In this document: piece after piece, positions 11,226 to 21,278 of the stretch
How the letters are laid out: each line of letters opens with the position of its first letter
Numbering within the stretch: position 1 is the first letter of the stretch
NCBI GenBank assembly: GCA_000827265.1
Contig: KN834915.1
Location: 1 to 33,250 of the forward strand
DNA length: 33,250 nt
Source of the DNA: Collybiopsis luxurians FD-317 M1
Taxonomy: Eukaryota; Basidiomycota; Agaricomycetes; Agaricales; Omphalotaceae
Direction: 5' to 3'
Made by a program: the position numbers and the translations under genes
Notes under the pieces: generated by a model
Database searches by the model: none
Told to the model about the DNA's origin: nothing
Seen by the model: only the letters and a program-made list of their open reading frames with translations

Positions 11226-13029
11226 GAAAATTGTATCATACTTTTACAAGTCCAGAACAAAGTGTAGGAATCGTCCTTTTTCAGGGCGTTGGGATCCCTT
11301 TGCTGACCAATTACTTATGTTTTTCGCCATATTGGGAACATCCGGTTTTGTCCGCTCCTCGGGTCTTTGCAGCTCCTTGCACCAACCTTGCGCAACGCCG
11401 TTCTATCATCTAGGCGCCTTTATCTGCTCCGATTGCTCAGCGTTCGAACCACACGGGGTGTTAAGCCAGTGAGAATCAATCATACGGTTGTTTATATATT
11501 TGAGAGCAAGAAAAAGGAGATACAATCAATGCGAAAGCAAGAAAAATGCATGAAAAGCGCATGAAAAGAAAAAGAAAGGTAACAGTAGGATTTTACTAGA
11601 ACTGCCCAGTTCAATGTCAACGGACCTTCGTTAAGCTTCTTCGTGCACATCTACATGCTTCTAGGTTTGGTTTCTATGTCCACCCTGCATAGGCTCTGAT
11701 TTGCAACTGCGTGACAGGTGGTATCCGGACTCATACATTGCTGCACAAAGCCTCGTGGCGGCACTCTCTCCATCAAAGTTCACGTATTTTAGCATGTACC
11801 TCTGAAAGATTTAATCCACCCCGCAGAGAAATTAGGAAAAGGCCATGAAAAAGCCCTCGATCGGTAAACTCGGGATAAATAAAGTGAATCCGAGAAGAGC
11901 AAAAGACAAGAACTTAGGGAGAACCAAGATGAGATAATTGGAAATGACTCACAGCATCCTCTCTGAATTTCTCAATAGCCGCACGATGCGAATCATGATA
12001 CATTGTTCCATTTGCTTGTAAATCAGCGCAAAAGCAAGCAGCTGATCTTTTGATGCACAAACCGCCTGTGGCTTTTGATAGTCACTTGAAGGGATGGAAT
12101 TATTGGTACAACTTACAAGCCAGATCATCAATATGCTATGTATATCCAGGCAAAGACCAGCAAGGAGCAGAACTGGACCCTGAATTTACTGTGTCTGGAC
12201 TTGCAATTTCTAGTTCAGGTGCTAACAGATGTATTAAATTCAGTGTGGACTTCCTCCCCACCCTGGCAGAATATTGACAATGAAGTAATGAAGCCACCCT
12301 TGCTCGTTCATTCTCTTGTAGGAATTAGACTTCGCAATGTTCATACAGCCGACTTCCTGCCAAAAGTGACCACTGATATAATACAGGCACTATTTCACTC
12401 TTTGCATGCAAAGGTCTATGACTATTTCATAATGTTCCACTGCTTTGGCCAAGAAAGTAAGACAAGAGATTCCAGTCATTGACTCTCCAATTTCTGCTTC
12501 TGCAAACTGATGATTCCCTTGATACATGATAATTTCTGTTAGACCATGTGGAGAGATCTCAAGGGAGTGGGCAAAAATCCATTGAATAATCAACATACCA
12601 TGTGTATAGAGTCAATGGAGATAAAATGTATGAAACAATGGATGAACAGTGTTTCTCAACTATTTTATCTTCATTTTATCAGTATCCTTATAAAGCCAAC
12701 ATGTACTAGATCAGAGTAACTTGAAGCTTCCTGTGAATTATTGTTGCCACTTTGCCAGTATCTATTCCATAGAGCTCTCTACATGCCTTCTTGCTCAAAT
12801 ACAATGTATCTTTACAACTGTTGCGCTGCAACCTGATGATGAAATACCCTATACAGATCTCAGTGCTATAGTTACACTTTTATGTTTCCATGCATTTACT
12901 TCTCATGTATATACATGGAATTTGGAGTAGTTCAGTAGTTGCAGTAAAGAGGATTTCTCAAAGATTTAAAGTCATGAGTGGTGAGAACAAGTCCTTCGTG
13001 ATTAACTGTTATGGCCTTGTCCTAAACTT
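11226..13029. other. gene-poor region with unassigned reading frames
   Basis: The longest frame (12138-12482 plus, 114 codons) contains VHTADFLPKVTTDIIQALF. This faintly recalls a C-terminal segment of DUF6589-like proteins, but in the opposite orientation to the relic at 10.3-11.2 kb. A minus-strand frame at 12390-12596 overlaps it. Another minus-strand stretch near 11960-12060 reads QANGTMYHDSHRAAIEKF with no start. None makes a credible gene; they are probably repeat remnants. Confidence 0.35.
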
Positions 13030-14876
13030 ACTATGGTTGTTAGGGATAGTTACGGGTTAGGGATAGTTAAATTTTCAAAAATTTGCTTAAATGAAGACCT
13101 TTCGCTTGTCGGATGGCCCTGGTAATTTTTTTTAAAAAATAGCATATTTAAATACTAGTGCTTACTTCTATCTACTTACAATGGGAAGATTTTGAGGGAA
13201 AATGAAATCGTTGAGGGAATAGTGAATGCACCCAACAGTATACTTTCATCAAACCACCAGAAACAGTGTAACGATGAATAGGATTAGTACATTAAACTAG
13301 CTAGACCTTTGAGACATGTTTCTAAGAGCTTAAATCTTGAGTTTCAGAGGAATTGAGGAAGAATTGAAAGAACGAGAGGCAAAATGAAGTGAATAATAAG
13401 TTGAGCATGACATCAAGCTCTAGGAGATGCCGTTCGCTCGGCATGCATATAAGCGCTGTCATTGTCCAACCTCAAATGCTTCGAGACTTGACTAAACCAC
13501 AAATGCAACTCACCACAAGTCACAATGACTAGACCCAGTTCAAATCTTGAGAACCATGTAAAATCTTCAGTGCTGTCAAAGGAAGGATAGAGCAGATGAG
13601 GGCGGGATTTCCCTATAAACACTGACTTTGGCTATGGCTGCAAAATCTCGCACAATGTTCTCCTGCGAGGAAAATTTGATAGGACATAATGATTGCTTCT
13701 CAGGTTTCATTGAATGAGCATGAGCTCGTACTGTAGGGAGGTGTTGATCCAGCATGCCATCTGGGCTGCGGTGCCAACTTGCTCCCTCTCCGTGACAATG
13801 GCATGACCCACGAGCGAACTATCCCTAACCCCCCTCCACTATGCAGAACCCAAAAAATTATGTGCAAAAAATGATGTGTAAAATATATAGGAAAAAGTAT
13901 CACTTTTTTGATATTTTTTTTGGACCCAATTTTGCTCCGAAATTGAATTCCTATTGCGGTGCAAATCCCACCTGAAAACAATGTGCTTTTGCACATGTGA
14001 AAGAAGCCCTTTTACACATGTGAAAGCATGTCTTTTATGGCTGAAAAAGAAATTGGGACCTTATTGGGACTTCAGATACCAATAAGTGGGTCATTGTCAG
14101 GCCCAATTGCCATTCTTGTCAAAGGTGTACCTAGGCTACCAGAACTGAGAAAATGATCAGGCCATCGGATGGGACAAATCAACAAAAAATCAGTTGGAAA
14201 TGAAATGAACACCAAATGACAAAAGGCTACTTTTGAGATGAGTGGTCCTGAATAGCCAGCTGGCTCTAGCTCAATAATACCTACTATATGATTGAGTCGT
14301 GTTATCTTTTATCTTACCTTGATTACATATGTATACATCATGTAGTTACCTTCCCGCACCTCCCGCAGTATTATCTTTTCTTTAAACTTACTGGAAACTT
14401 ACCACATAATGGAAAAAATGCCCAACAAGAATGGCAATTTGGCCCGACAATGACCCACTTATTGGGACCTGAAGCCCAATAAGGTCCCAATTTCTTTTTC
14501 AGCTGTAAAAGATATGCTTTTATGCACATAAAAGGGCTTCTTTCATGTGTGCAAAAGCACATTATTTTCAGGTGGGATTTGCACTGCAATAGGAATTCAA
14601 TTTCAGAGTGAAATTGGGTCCAAAAAATACATCAAAAAAGTAATACTTTTTCCTATATATTTTATGCATTATTTTTCGCACATAATTTTTTGGGCTCAGT
14701 GTAGTGCTCAGACATTGCCCAATGAGCTCAGTAAAATCAAAAGAAATCCCAGAAATTCAAAGCAAGGGTTTTTAAGCTCTGCAAATCCAACTGTATACTC
14801 AGAAATATCATATTTAAACAGGCTGAGGAGTCATTAGCATTTTGATCAAAATGAAACTATCCCTAACAACCATAGT
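13030..14876. mobile_element. TA-flanked terminal-inverted-repeat element with fold-back core (non-autonomous)
   Basis: The ends are a 22-bp perfect inverted repeat: ACTATGGTTGTTAGGGATAG plus TT at 13030-13051 and its reverse complement at 14855-14876. The outermost bases read TA on both sides (13029-13030, 14876-14877), as expected for a Tc1/mariner-type TA target duplication. TAGGGATAGTT is repeated just inside the left end (about 13058-13068) and again inverted near 13818-13830, so the element may be composite. The interior holds a large fold-back (13846-14697) and no transposase. The superfamily assignment rests only on the TA and the end structure. Confidence 0.65.
13846..14697. repeat. 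long inverted repeat (arms about 274 bp, loop about 304 bp)
   Basis: 13846-14119 matches the reverse complement of 14424-14697 across the whole arm at roughly 88-90 percent. The ends are GAACCCAAAAAATTATG and its complement outside, and AATTGCCATTCTTG and its complement inside. The same short peptide frame (starting MCKSTLFSGGICTAIGIQF) therefore appears on both strands, at 13996 and 14547. That is a consequence of the palindrome rather than evidence of a gene. A transcript across it would form a very long RNA hairpin. Confidence 0.85.
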
Positions 14877-15349
14877 ATGTGTGGTTAAATATGTTCAGAA
14901 TATAGTGATCTGATCAGTTAGTTCCTACATCTTTTTGCATAGACAATGGCGCAAGTGAGAAGCTTAAAGGTATAAGTGATGGCTAACAGGATTGGTTGTG
15001 GCATTCAATGGTTAGTGTGAATACAACAAAAAGAACAATGTCTACAGTGTATTAGTTACGATAGACACCATTACTGGTTATAGCTAAAGCTGTAGATATA
15101 TTGCAGAGGTGTTGTCAACAACTTTGAGAGTGAAGAGAGAGAAAGAGTAAAAGAGTAAATTCAGACAAGTAAGTACAACAAAATATCTGAGCTGGGGTTC
15201 CTACAGAACCCCAGCAGCTTATATGCTATGTTACGGCATAAATACTAGCAAATAACTATAAGCCACTGGCGTCGGGACTTCATATGTGCCGATGTGGCTG
15301 TAGGAATTCCCGCGCCGAAGATATAAAAAGCATTGGAATGACACTATAT
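14877..15349. other. short intergenic stretch downstream of the second 7-TM gene
   Basis: AT-rich and without a coding frame. It lies beyond the 3' end of the minus-strand 7-TM gene and contains one perfect hairpin (15191-15215). Confidence 0.5.
15191..15215. repeat. perfect 10-bp hairpin
   Basis: GCTGGGGTTC (15191-15200) and GAACCCCAGC (15206-15215) are exact reverse complements around a 5-nt loop, about 135 bp past the stop codon of the minus-strand 7-TM gene. It may be a chance or transposon-end palindrome; a role in 3' processing is possible but not shown. Confidence 0.6.
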
Positions 15350-16670
15350 TCACATCTCTGCGCTATCCATACCTGCTTTAGCTTCTGTACCTGTAGTGAA
15401 TTCGCTGATGTCTCGGTGGGTGTTGGAATCAATGTGAACATTGACAGCGGTAACATTTGACCTCTTGCTCAGTGTGCTGAGAGGAATTCCACTACTTGCC
15501 TGGAAGCCGCTGCTGCCAGCTGCTGTCAAAGTCCCCTTGATCTCAGTACCATTTACCACCCGGAGGGTAATGAGTAAAGGAGCAATTCCCTGGTAATTAT
15601 TCAACCCATGCATATTTCCGTTGTATGACATATTTTTTACCTGGACTTGACCCAATGAAGGCAACAAAAGGTTTTGAACTGGACTGTTTCGAGCATAGGT
15701 AATCAGAAATACCAATGCCCAAGTTGAGTAAAGCGCAGCCGACTCCACCAGCATGGCAGCTACGGAAATGTAGCGGACGCCAAACCGGCTGTCAATGGCA
15801 TTGATTCGGCGCCGAGCAATGAGAAGTCTGGCTGAAATGCATGCAGTGAGGATGATATTTAACCCGGCCGATATTGCCCAGTAGGCTATTCCCAATTTCA
15901 CAACTTTTGTGGCCCAAAAGGAATCACTTGAATTTGGTAGAGAGATCAGAACCGCAATGCCAGCACCTAAATCCACATAAGATACTACTTTGAATTCAGC
16001 TGAATAAAAGTAGCTCACCTACAGTGCCAACATATATACACAGAGGTAGAACCAGAATCCAAGGAAGACGATCAAATATGACATAGAATCGAAAAATCTA
16101 CGGCAAGACACATGTAAGATTATTGTCAGCGTGTTTGCGAAAAGTTCGTAGCAATCACCACTAAGCCATCTGCAAACCAAGTCATAAGTGTATATCTATC
16201 CCCAGATGATTAGTTCTAAATTACAGTTTTCTTGGTAAAACGTACGGTGCAAAGCACATCATGTTAATAGGGGTACCATAAAAATCGATCGTAAATTGAT
16301 TGGGTCCCCCAGGATAATTACGATAGTCAATGAATGTCATTTCATTGAATTTGACATTGGCTGCGAGAGCGACAGTAGCGAGCACAAAAATGCAGGTTGT
16401 ATAAATTGTCTGCCACCACCTTAAGATTGAATGGTTAAGAGAGGATTGACCATTTCGTTTATGATAAAGGCCTTGAAAACATTGTACTGCAATGCAAAAG
16501 AGTATGCCTGTGCAATGCATCATTTAATCACGCAAAAAAACCGGTCGCGACACTGAAATACCATATGCCACGCAAGAAAGAGCCACTCCATTCATGTTGG
16601 ACCGTTCAATCCACAGATCATTTGCCGTCTCGTTTGGTGGCGCATAGGATGAGTTGAGTGGGGGAGCCAT
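15350..16670 (-). CDS. fungal seven-transmembrane protein, expanded family of unknown function, six exons
   Basis: Proposed exons (minus) are 16670-16562, 16507-16246, 16195-16159, 16097-16019, 15966-15641 and 15589-15350. The introns are 54, 50, 61, 52 and 51 nt; the sum is 1053 nt (350 aa), all phases closing. The short N-terminus has two possible glycosylation sites (NSSY, NETA). Seven hydrophobic segments follow, with landmarks FIDYRNYPGGPNQF between TM2 and TM3, WFADGLVIFRFYVIF, YWAISAGLNIILTACISARL and GIAPLLITLRV. This layout matches a large family of unassigned 7-TM proteins common in Agaricomycetes. The cytosolic tail is Ser/Thr-rich. The 37-nt third exon and the last intron, which has no stop and a length divisible by three, are easy to miss. 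Donor 16561 (GTATTT) and donor 16158 (GTGATT) are the weakest sites. No damage seen; function unknown. Confidence 0.82.
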
Positions 16671-19099
16671 GAATGTGGCGAAACGAGACACTAAGAAACC
16701 TTGATTACAGTACTAGTTTATATTCTGCGTTGTCGTGCTGTGCAGATTCCCATCAACCACTATGGTTCGGAGTCTGTTCGCACAAGCATTCGAATAATTC
16801 TCCTACAATCTGCAACGATCATTGTATTCCACTTATAGCCGCCTACAATCTGCTGCACGGGTTTGATGACCCGGATTCTGAAATCTTATATTAGGTTCCA
16901 CCAGCTTTTGCGACATGTTCTATGAAATTTTGTCACATGTGATGCTTGTGATAATTTTTGAATGTACAAATATATTATATGAACCAGATGCTTTGAAGGA
17001 AAATTTGATCTAACACTTAACACTTGACGCTTTCATACGCGCACTGATTGGATACATAAAAAGAGCCGAAAGAGTGACTACAATAAGTACAAGTCTAGGA
17101 GTGCACAACTTCTACCAGAGATGTAGAACCAACAACAGGATCTGGGAGTACAAAGCTGCAATCAAATATAATGAAGCCAACTTCAGCCAGAAATAGTAAA
17201 CCATCGGGAGTATAAAGCTCGACCAGATTTGGGAGAACACATCTCAATCACATGGACCCAGAAAACAGACAGTGAAAGAACACATCTCGACCACATAACA
17301 TAAAGCAGATAAACCAATGGCGGGAGAAAACATTCTCAACCGCAAGATTGACACACAGTCAGTAAGCCATGATAAAACTAAATAGAAGCCATTGGCATTG
17401 CAACACATGCAATGGATACAGATCAGGAAGTATATGCGTATCAAACTGCAAAGTCAGGTTCAATGTACGCAGCGGCAAGACGCGACTGATGGTGATGGCG
17501 GCGACGGAGATTGTCGTGGTTGGAGAAATTAATGTCAATGGTCATTTGAGGACCCCTGATTATACTGCCAAATGAGGTATTCGAGTTCGGACTAAAAACC
17601 CTTCGATATCTGAAAGTGACAGAGTCAGGTTCGGACAAAACACCCGCCGCAGGCGAGAGGCCCAGACTGCGTTTGGACGAAACTAGGCCAGATTTATGAT
17701 AATAGTCAAGCTGGATTTGAAGTTACAGAGTTCAATGAAGAGTCCTGAGCCTGTTTAGCCATTATATATATCGTTTATTGCAGCAGGAAGTGCCGAAGGC
17801 TGGAACGAATCTCGGAGAGGTGGCACTTCTTCAGGTTTGAGATTGAATCTCCTGCATCCCTGGTGAGAAACACCTGCTTACGATCGCTGCCACAGAACCC
17901 TCCCTTCGCTTCGGTCGGAGTCGCGGATAATTCAAAAGCCGAACACAAACCCACTGCCAGAGATTGTTGGTTTTGATAGCGATCGATCCACAGGTGGGGT
18001 CGTCTGATGGTGGTTTCATATAATTTGGGGACCTGAGCCCCTAAATGTTTGTCAATAGAATGTTGGTATGTACATGCGACTGACTTTGACATATATCACA
18101 TTTTGTCAATTTTGGATGGCTTGATTTCTTGTACCTGTGATGCGGCATGTAATGGTATTTCCAAGCGGTGTTTCATCAATTAGTCAATCCTAGGTTCTCA
18201 GCTCTCGTGGTTTCCAAATCAGAGCAGGGCTATCACTCTTTGCCAGTGTACGGCTCCGAGGATCTCTGAGCGTATAGATATTTCCAGGATTCCTCGGAGC
18301 CATATTTCTCAAATTCCACTGTCCGGATTTTTTGATACATTTTCTTGCATTTCGCGAGTGAGCCCGGGACGTACCCCCTTGCGCATGAACTCTGTTGTAC
18401 ATTTGAGTCTGTACTAGATGCTTGTAAAATGTTCTAGTACATTCTGTAGTATTAATCATCTATATTTTACACTTACTCACCTTACTTACATTGCCACTTC
18501 GTAGAACATTCTGGGAGCTATTGCAGGTAGTATAAACACTGTACAACCCTTGGGAGGTATCAAGGCGATTTTACATAAAGGTCTAACAACTGAATGCACA
18601 AGTATACTGAATTATTTAAATCCACAACAAACTCACAGAGCACCAACGATGATTCTTACTCGCATATGTATTCTGTATATTATAGACTATGCTATTACAA
18701 ATAATTTAACATCATTTATTTTAATGCAAAATCATTGCAACCTAGTTTACCGTGAAGAAGAACGAGAGATGTTCTCGATATTGAAGGTCTGTCTTCTATT
18801 TTTAATTGCGAGAAACCACAGTAAAATTCCTGATTAGCACTTTCGTGTCGGACCTCGGTTCTATACTCTGGAGTCGACTCGCAAGGGGACCAATAACTAG
18901 ACCATTTCCTGAACGGACTGATTGTAGCACAAGTGATACATGTGTTGTCGTAATCTAACATCGATTATTCATTTCTTTACTCAAGGCATAGTAATATCTT
19001 TAGTATTTATGCTCGGCATGATAGCACTTGTGTCATTGCAAACCGGTAAGTATCTTATCTTCGCTGTCCTTCTACTGCATTAATCTTTCCAACGACTCT
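16671..19099. other. intergenic region, no gene recognised
   Basis: The region upstream of the 7-TM start presumably holds its promoter. 17080-17360 has loosely repeated A-rich phrases (GGGAGTATAAAGCTCGACCA-like, ACACATCTC) suggesting an old tandem or dispersed repeat. Frames at 17775-18092 and 18190-18459 (minus) and 18550-18837 (plus) show no domains; the second overlaps a hairpin. Confidence 0.45.
18252..18301. repeat. 11-bp hairpin
   Basis: GGCTCCGAGGA (18252-18262) and TCCTCGGAGCC (18291-18301) are exact reverse complements with a 28-nt loop. The arms are GC-rich in AT-rich surroundings. It may be the end structure of a small element; no target duplication was seen. Confidence 0.6.
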
Positions 19100-19300
19100 A
19101 ACATCGAGGAAATCACCAAGAACAAAAATGTGACTATGGCCCAAGTGGCATTGGCATGGACACTCAGCAAAGAAGGTCTGCTCTTCAATTGTCATTGTCT
19201 ATAAGAAATTTTAATACTAATCTGGCCGTACATAATCCATGTTACTGCTCATCTTGGTTACAATCTAGCGCACCTTCCAGTATCAGTGAGACAGAGCTTG
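19100..19300 (+). pseudogene. aldo-keto reductase C-terminal fragment, relic
   Basis: One frame reads SNIEEITKNKNVTMAQVALAWTLSKEG, shown here in parts: IEEITKNKNVTMAQ and VALAWTLSKEG. This is the well-conserved 'VEEIAKKKGVSMAQVALAW' helix region of fungal aldo-keto reductases. A GT donor follows directly at the codon for the final Gly. About 65 nt further a second piece reads VTAHLGYNLAHL, corresponding to the family's 'VTAPIVGTTNLAHL'. The N-terminal barrel, catalytic Asp/Tyr/Lys/His and the rest of the C-terminus are missing, so only a fragment survives. The family assignment is fairly safe; the boundaries are approximate. Confidence 0.55.
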
Positions 19301-20024
19301 CAAACTCCTTGACAGGCTAACTTAGCCTCCGCCTTTGTCTGGAAATAGAATCACACCAGCGCCACTTATAATCAAAAGATCACTTACAGCTGTAGACAAC
19401 GCTATAACTGGTGAAGAATCTACGCCTAGGTAAAGTCAACATACTGATTCTTCCTAGATTGGACGGCGTCTGCTCTTTGCTGCCTGGGACAACACATCTG
19501 CGTTTTTGTAATTTGTCTTACCGAAACCCCTTTCCAGTCTATTCTGTGACAACTAACTACACCGAACTTGTTTTGCCCCTGTGGTAAAGATTTTCAACAC
19601 TGGAACTCTTGCGGCCGTAATGTTCCACTACACATTACCAGTTTATTCTCAAAAGAGAACAGTTAAAGGCTGAAGATCATATCAGAATACCTTCCACGCC
19701 GTCCTTTGCGTGAGTATTTCTTTGGGCAAGCCAAAACAGAGTCCAGAGTCAAGATTCGGGAGCTCGATTGTTTAAGATTTGAAAGTGTGCTGTAAGATAG
19801 TACCAAGACTTTTGATCTGGGTAACATTCGAGGCTAGAGAGGTATCCGAATAGTTTTGACGTCTATACAATAGCTACAGTGATATCAATATGAGTCTGTA
19901 AAGAAGCCAGAAAGGCGATGGGTTAGATGATTCGATTTGCAATCACGAGGGTACAACGACATTTCTAACCTGCCATCTCATCTCCTCTGTCATAGCGAGT
20001 ATACACCGAATCTATGTGCGGTAA
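19301..20024. other. non-coding stretch between two small gene remnants
   Basis: No reading frame or structure stands out. It may contain further decayed parts of the aldo-keto reductase gene, but I could not align any by eye. Confidence 0.4.
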
Positions 20025-20231
20025 ATGGCTTCCATGAATGCCTGGCCCGGGCTGGCAATGGCTCTTGTCGCCCAAGAGTGGAAGAAATTCGATATCATAA
20101 AGGCATGTGCTGCTGGAAACTCGTTCCAAGCCCAAGTGAACCATTTACAGCCCACAGGGATTGAGGCTGTTCCTCTGACTGGGTGCAAATCTGTCAGCAA
20201 CTTGTTGATAGATCTGGTAGCAGCGGCGTAG
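20025..20231 (+). CDS. 68-residue ORF, possible NYN/PIN-like fragment
   Basis: An ATG-initiated frame ends in TAG. The peptide contains WKKFDIIKACAAGNSFQ, then LQPTGIEAVPLTGCKSVSNL and IDLVAAA. The C-terminal pattern (L..TGI..V....CKSVSN..I.DL.A.A) resembles the end of fungal NYN ribonuclease-like domains, where a short Gly/Lys motif precedes a 'D..m..D..aFA' helix, but the key acidic residues are not convincing. It is far too short for a complete domain and no exons could be joined. It is either a fragment or a chance frame, and confidence in any function is low. Confidence 0.25.
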   Translation: MASMNAWPGLAMALVAQEWKKFDIIKACAAGNSFQAQVNHLQPTGIEAVPLTGCKSVSNLLIDLVAAA

Positions 20232-21223
20232 AACAAAGATTTGATGCATCGACATATTTCCCCAAGTTAAGGTCGTGCGTATGATTGGACGAAGGAAGAT
20301 GTCGACACTGAACATATCTATGAAGTAGCGGATCTTCAATATCAATGATTAAAGGTCTGGAGCGAAGTCACGGTGTACAACACGGTCGCTTGTCTTTAGC
20401 TGGTGACTAGTTCTGGTGTGATCAACAGGCACATATGATCATTAAAATCTTGATGGAGGGAAAGTAGCGGCGAGGAAGTATTGAGCTAGCAATTTATCAC
20501 GTCGTCCGTCATTCTTGAATACAAGTCGTGGATGTTGAATAGTCATGCGGCGAAGATGTGACCCTGTTGTAATTTCTCCATTTGCACCGCTCAAGGAGAT
20601 GATGGAATAGAGGAGTCTCGCACAATAAGATGGGAGGGGTTTACTGACGTAGAGGACAGTTGGTATCCAACAAACATCACTAAGCCCGCTTTCAGTTCAT
20701 CTATCGAGGGCTGCAGGAACTTCGATAGCTTAAGGGAGAAAATGGAAAAGACTCCTGAATCAGTGGGCACAAAAGAAATGATAGAAAGATCATCGATGTT
20801 GTGAGCAGTTGTCATTTGGAAAACAGCGTGGACTGTGATACTTGGCAGATAAGTAGCAGTCCTGGGTGTTTACTCAATCTCTCGAGGTTGTACATTATAT
20901 TCCGAACCGTTAAATGTGCACTGTCTCATTTCGGGATTTGTATATAGCTTGTCAATAATAAGGAACAACAAATAGTTAAGACTCTCGTTCGAAGTTTTAA
21001 CTTTTTTTCCCTGCCGATGTTTTTCACAATTGTGCCGCTGTGGATTGCAATATCTTCATAATTATGACAGCGCATACCCCAAGGTTCGTCAATTTGAGAT
21101 AACAATTTTCCGAATTGTCATCAGCAAGATGGCAAGAGTATGAGGCGTATGGCACCATACTTTCCAGACACTTTCAATACAAGTATGGAAGAAAGGGGGT
21201 TACATAGATTCCATAAAAACCCT
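20232..21223. other. intergenic region, nothing recognised
   Basis: A 74-codon minus-strand frame (20591-20815) has no identifiable motif. GTATGGCACCATAC near 21148-21161 is a small palindrome related in sequence to the palindromic insert that follows at 21224-21278. Confidence 0.4.
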
Positions 21224-21278
21224 TAAGTGTATGACGAGTATGGTGCCCATACTGCTTTCAAGGGCTTGCCATACACTT
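21224..21278. repeat. nested palindrome abutting the Dicer relic
   Basis: AAGTGTATG at the left end is the reverse complement of CATACACTT at the right end. Inside lies a second palindrome, AGTATGG-TGC-CCATACT (about 21239-21255). This 55-bp structure ends within a few bases of where similarity to the second Dicer copy begins (21279-21282). It may be a tiny inserted element or the scar of the rearrangement. Confidence 0.5.

Noticed and set aside
11425..11470. GGTTCGAAC box-B-like sequence on the minus strand
   Set aside because: The space to any A-box-like sequence is too short for a tRNA, and no cloverleaf can be drawn.
12138..12482. 114-codon plus-strand frame as a gene, possibly DUF6589-related
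   Set aside because: Resemblance is limited to a short stretch, the orientation opposes the nearby relic, and there are no supporting exons. Mentioned only in the regional entry.
13700..14837. Two similar short proteins on opposite strands (MCKSTLFSGGICTAIG...)
   Set aside because: They lie in the two arms of the long inverted repeat and are a by-product of the palindrome; no domain is recognised.
15967..16018. N-terminal extension of the last large 7-TM frame up to 16018
   Set aside because: It is intron 4 (GTGAGC to TTTAG); removing it joins VGTV to GAGIAVL in frame and restores a transmembrane segment.
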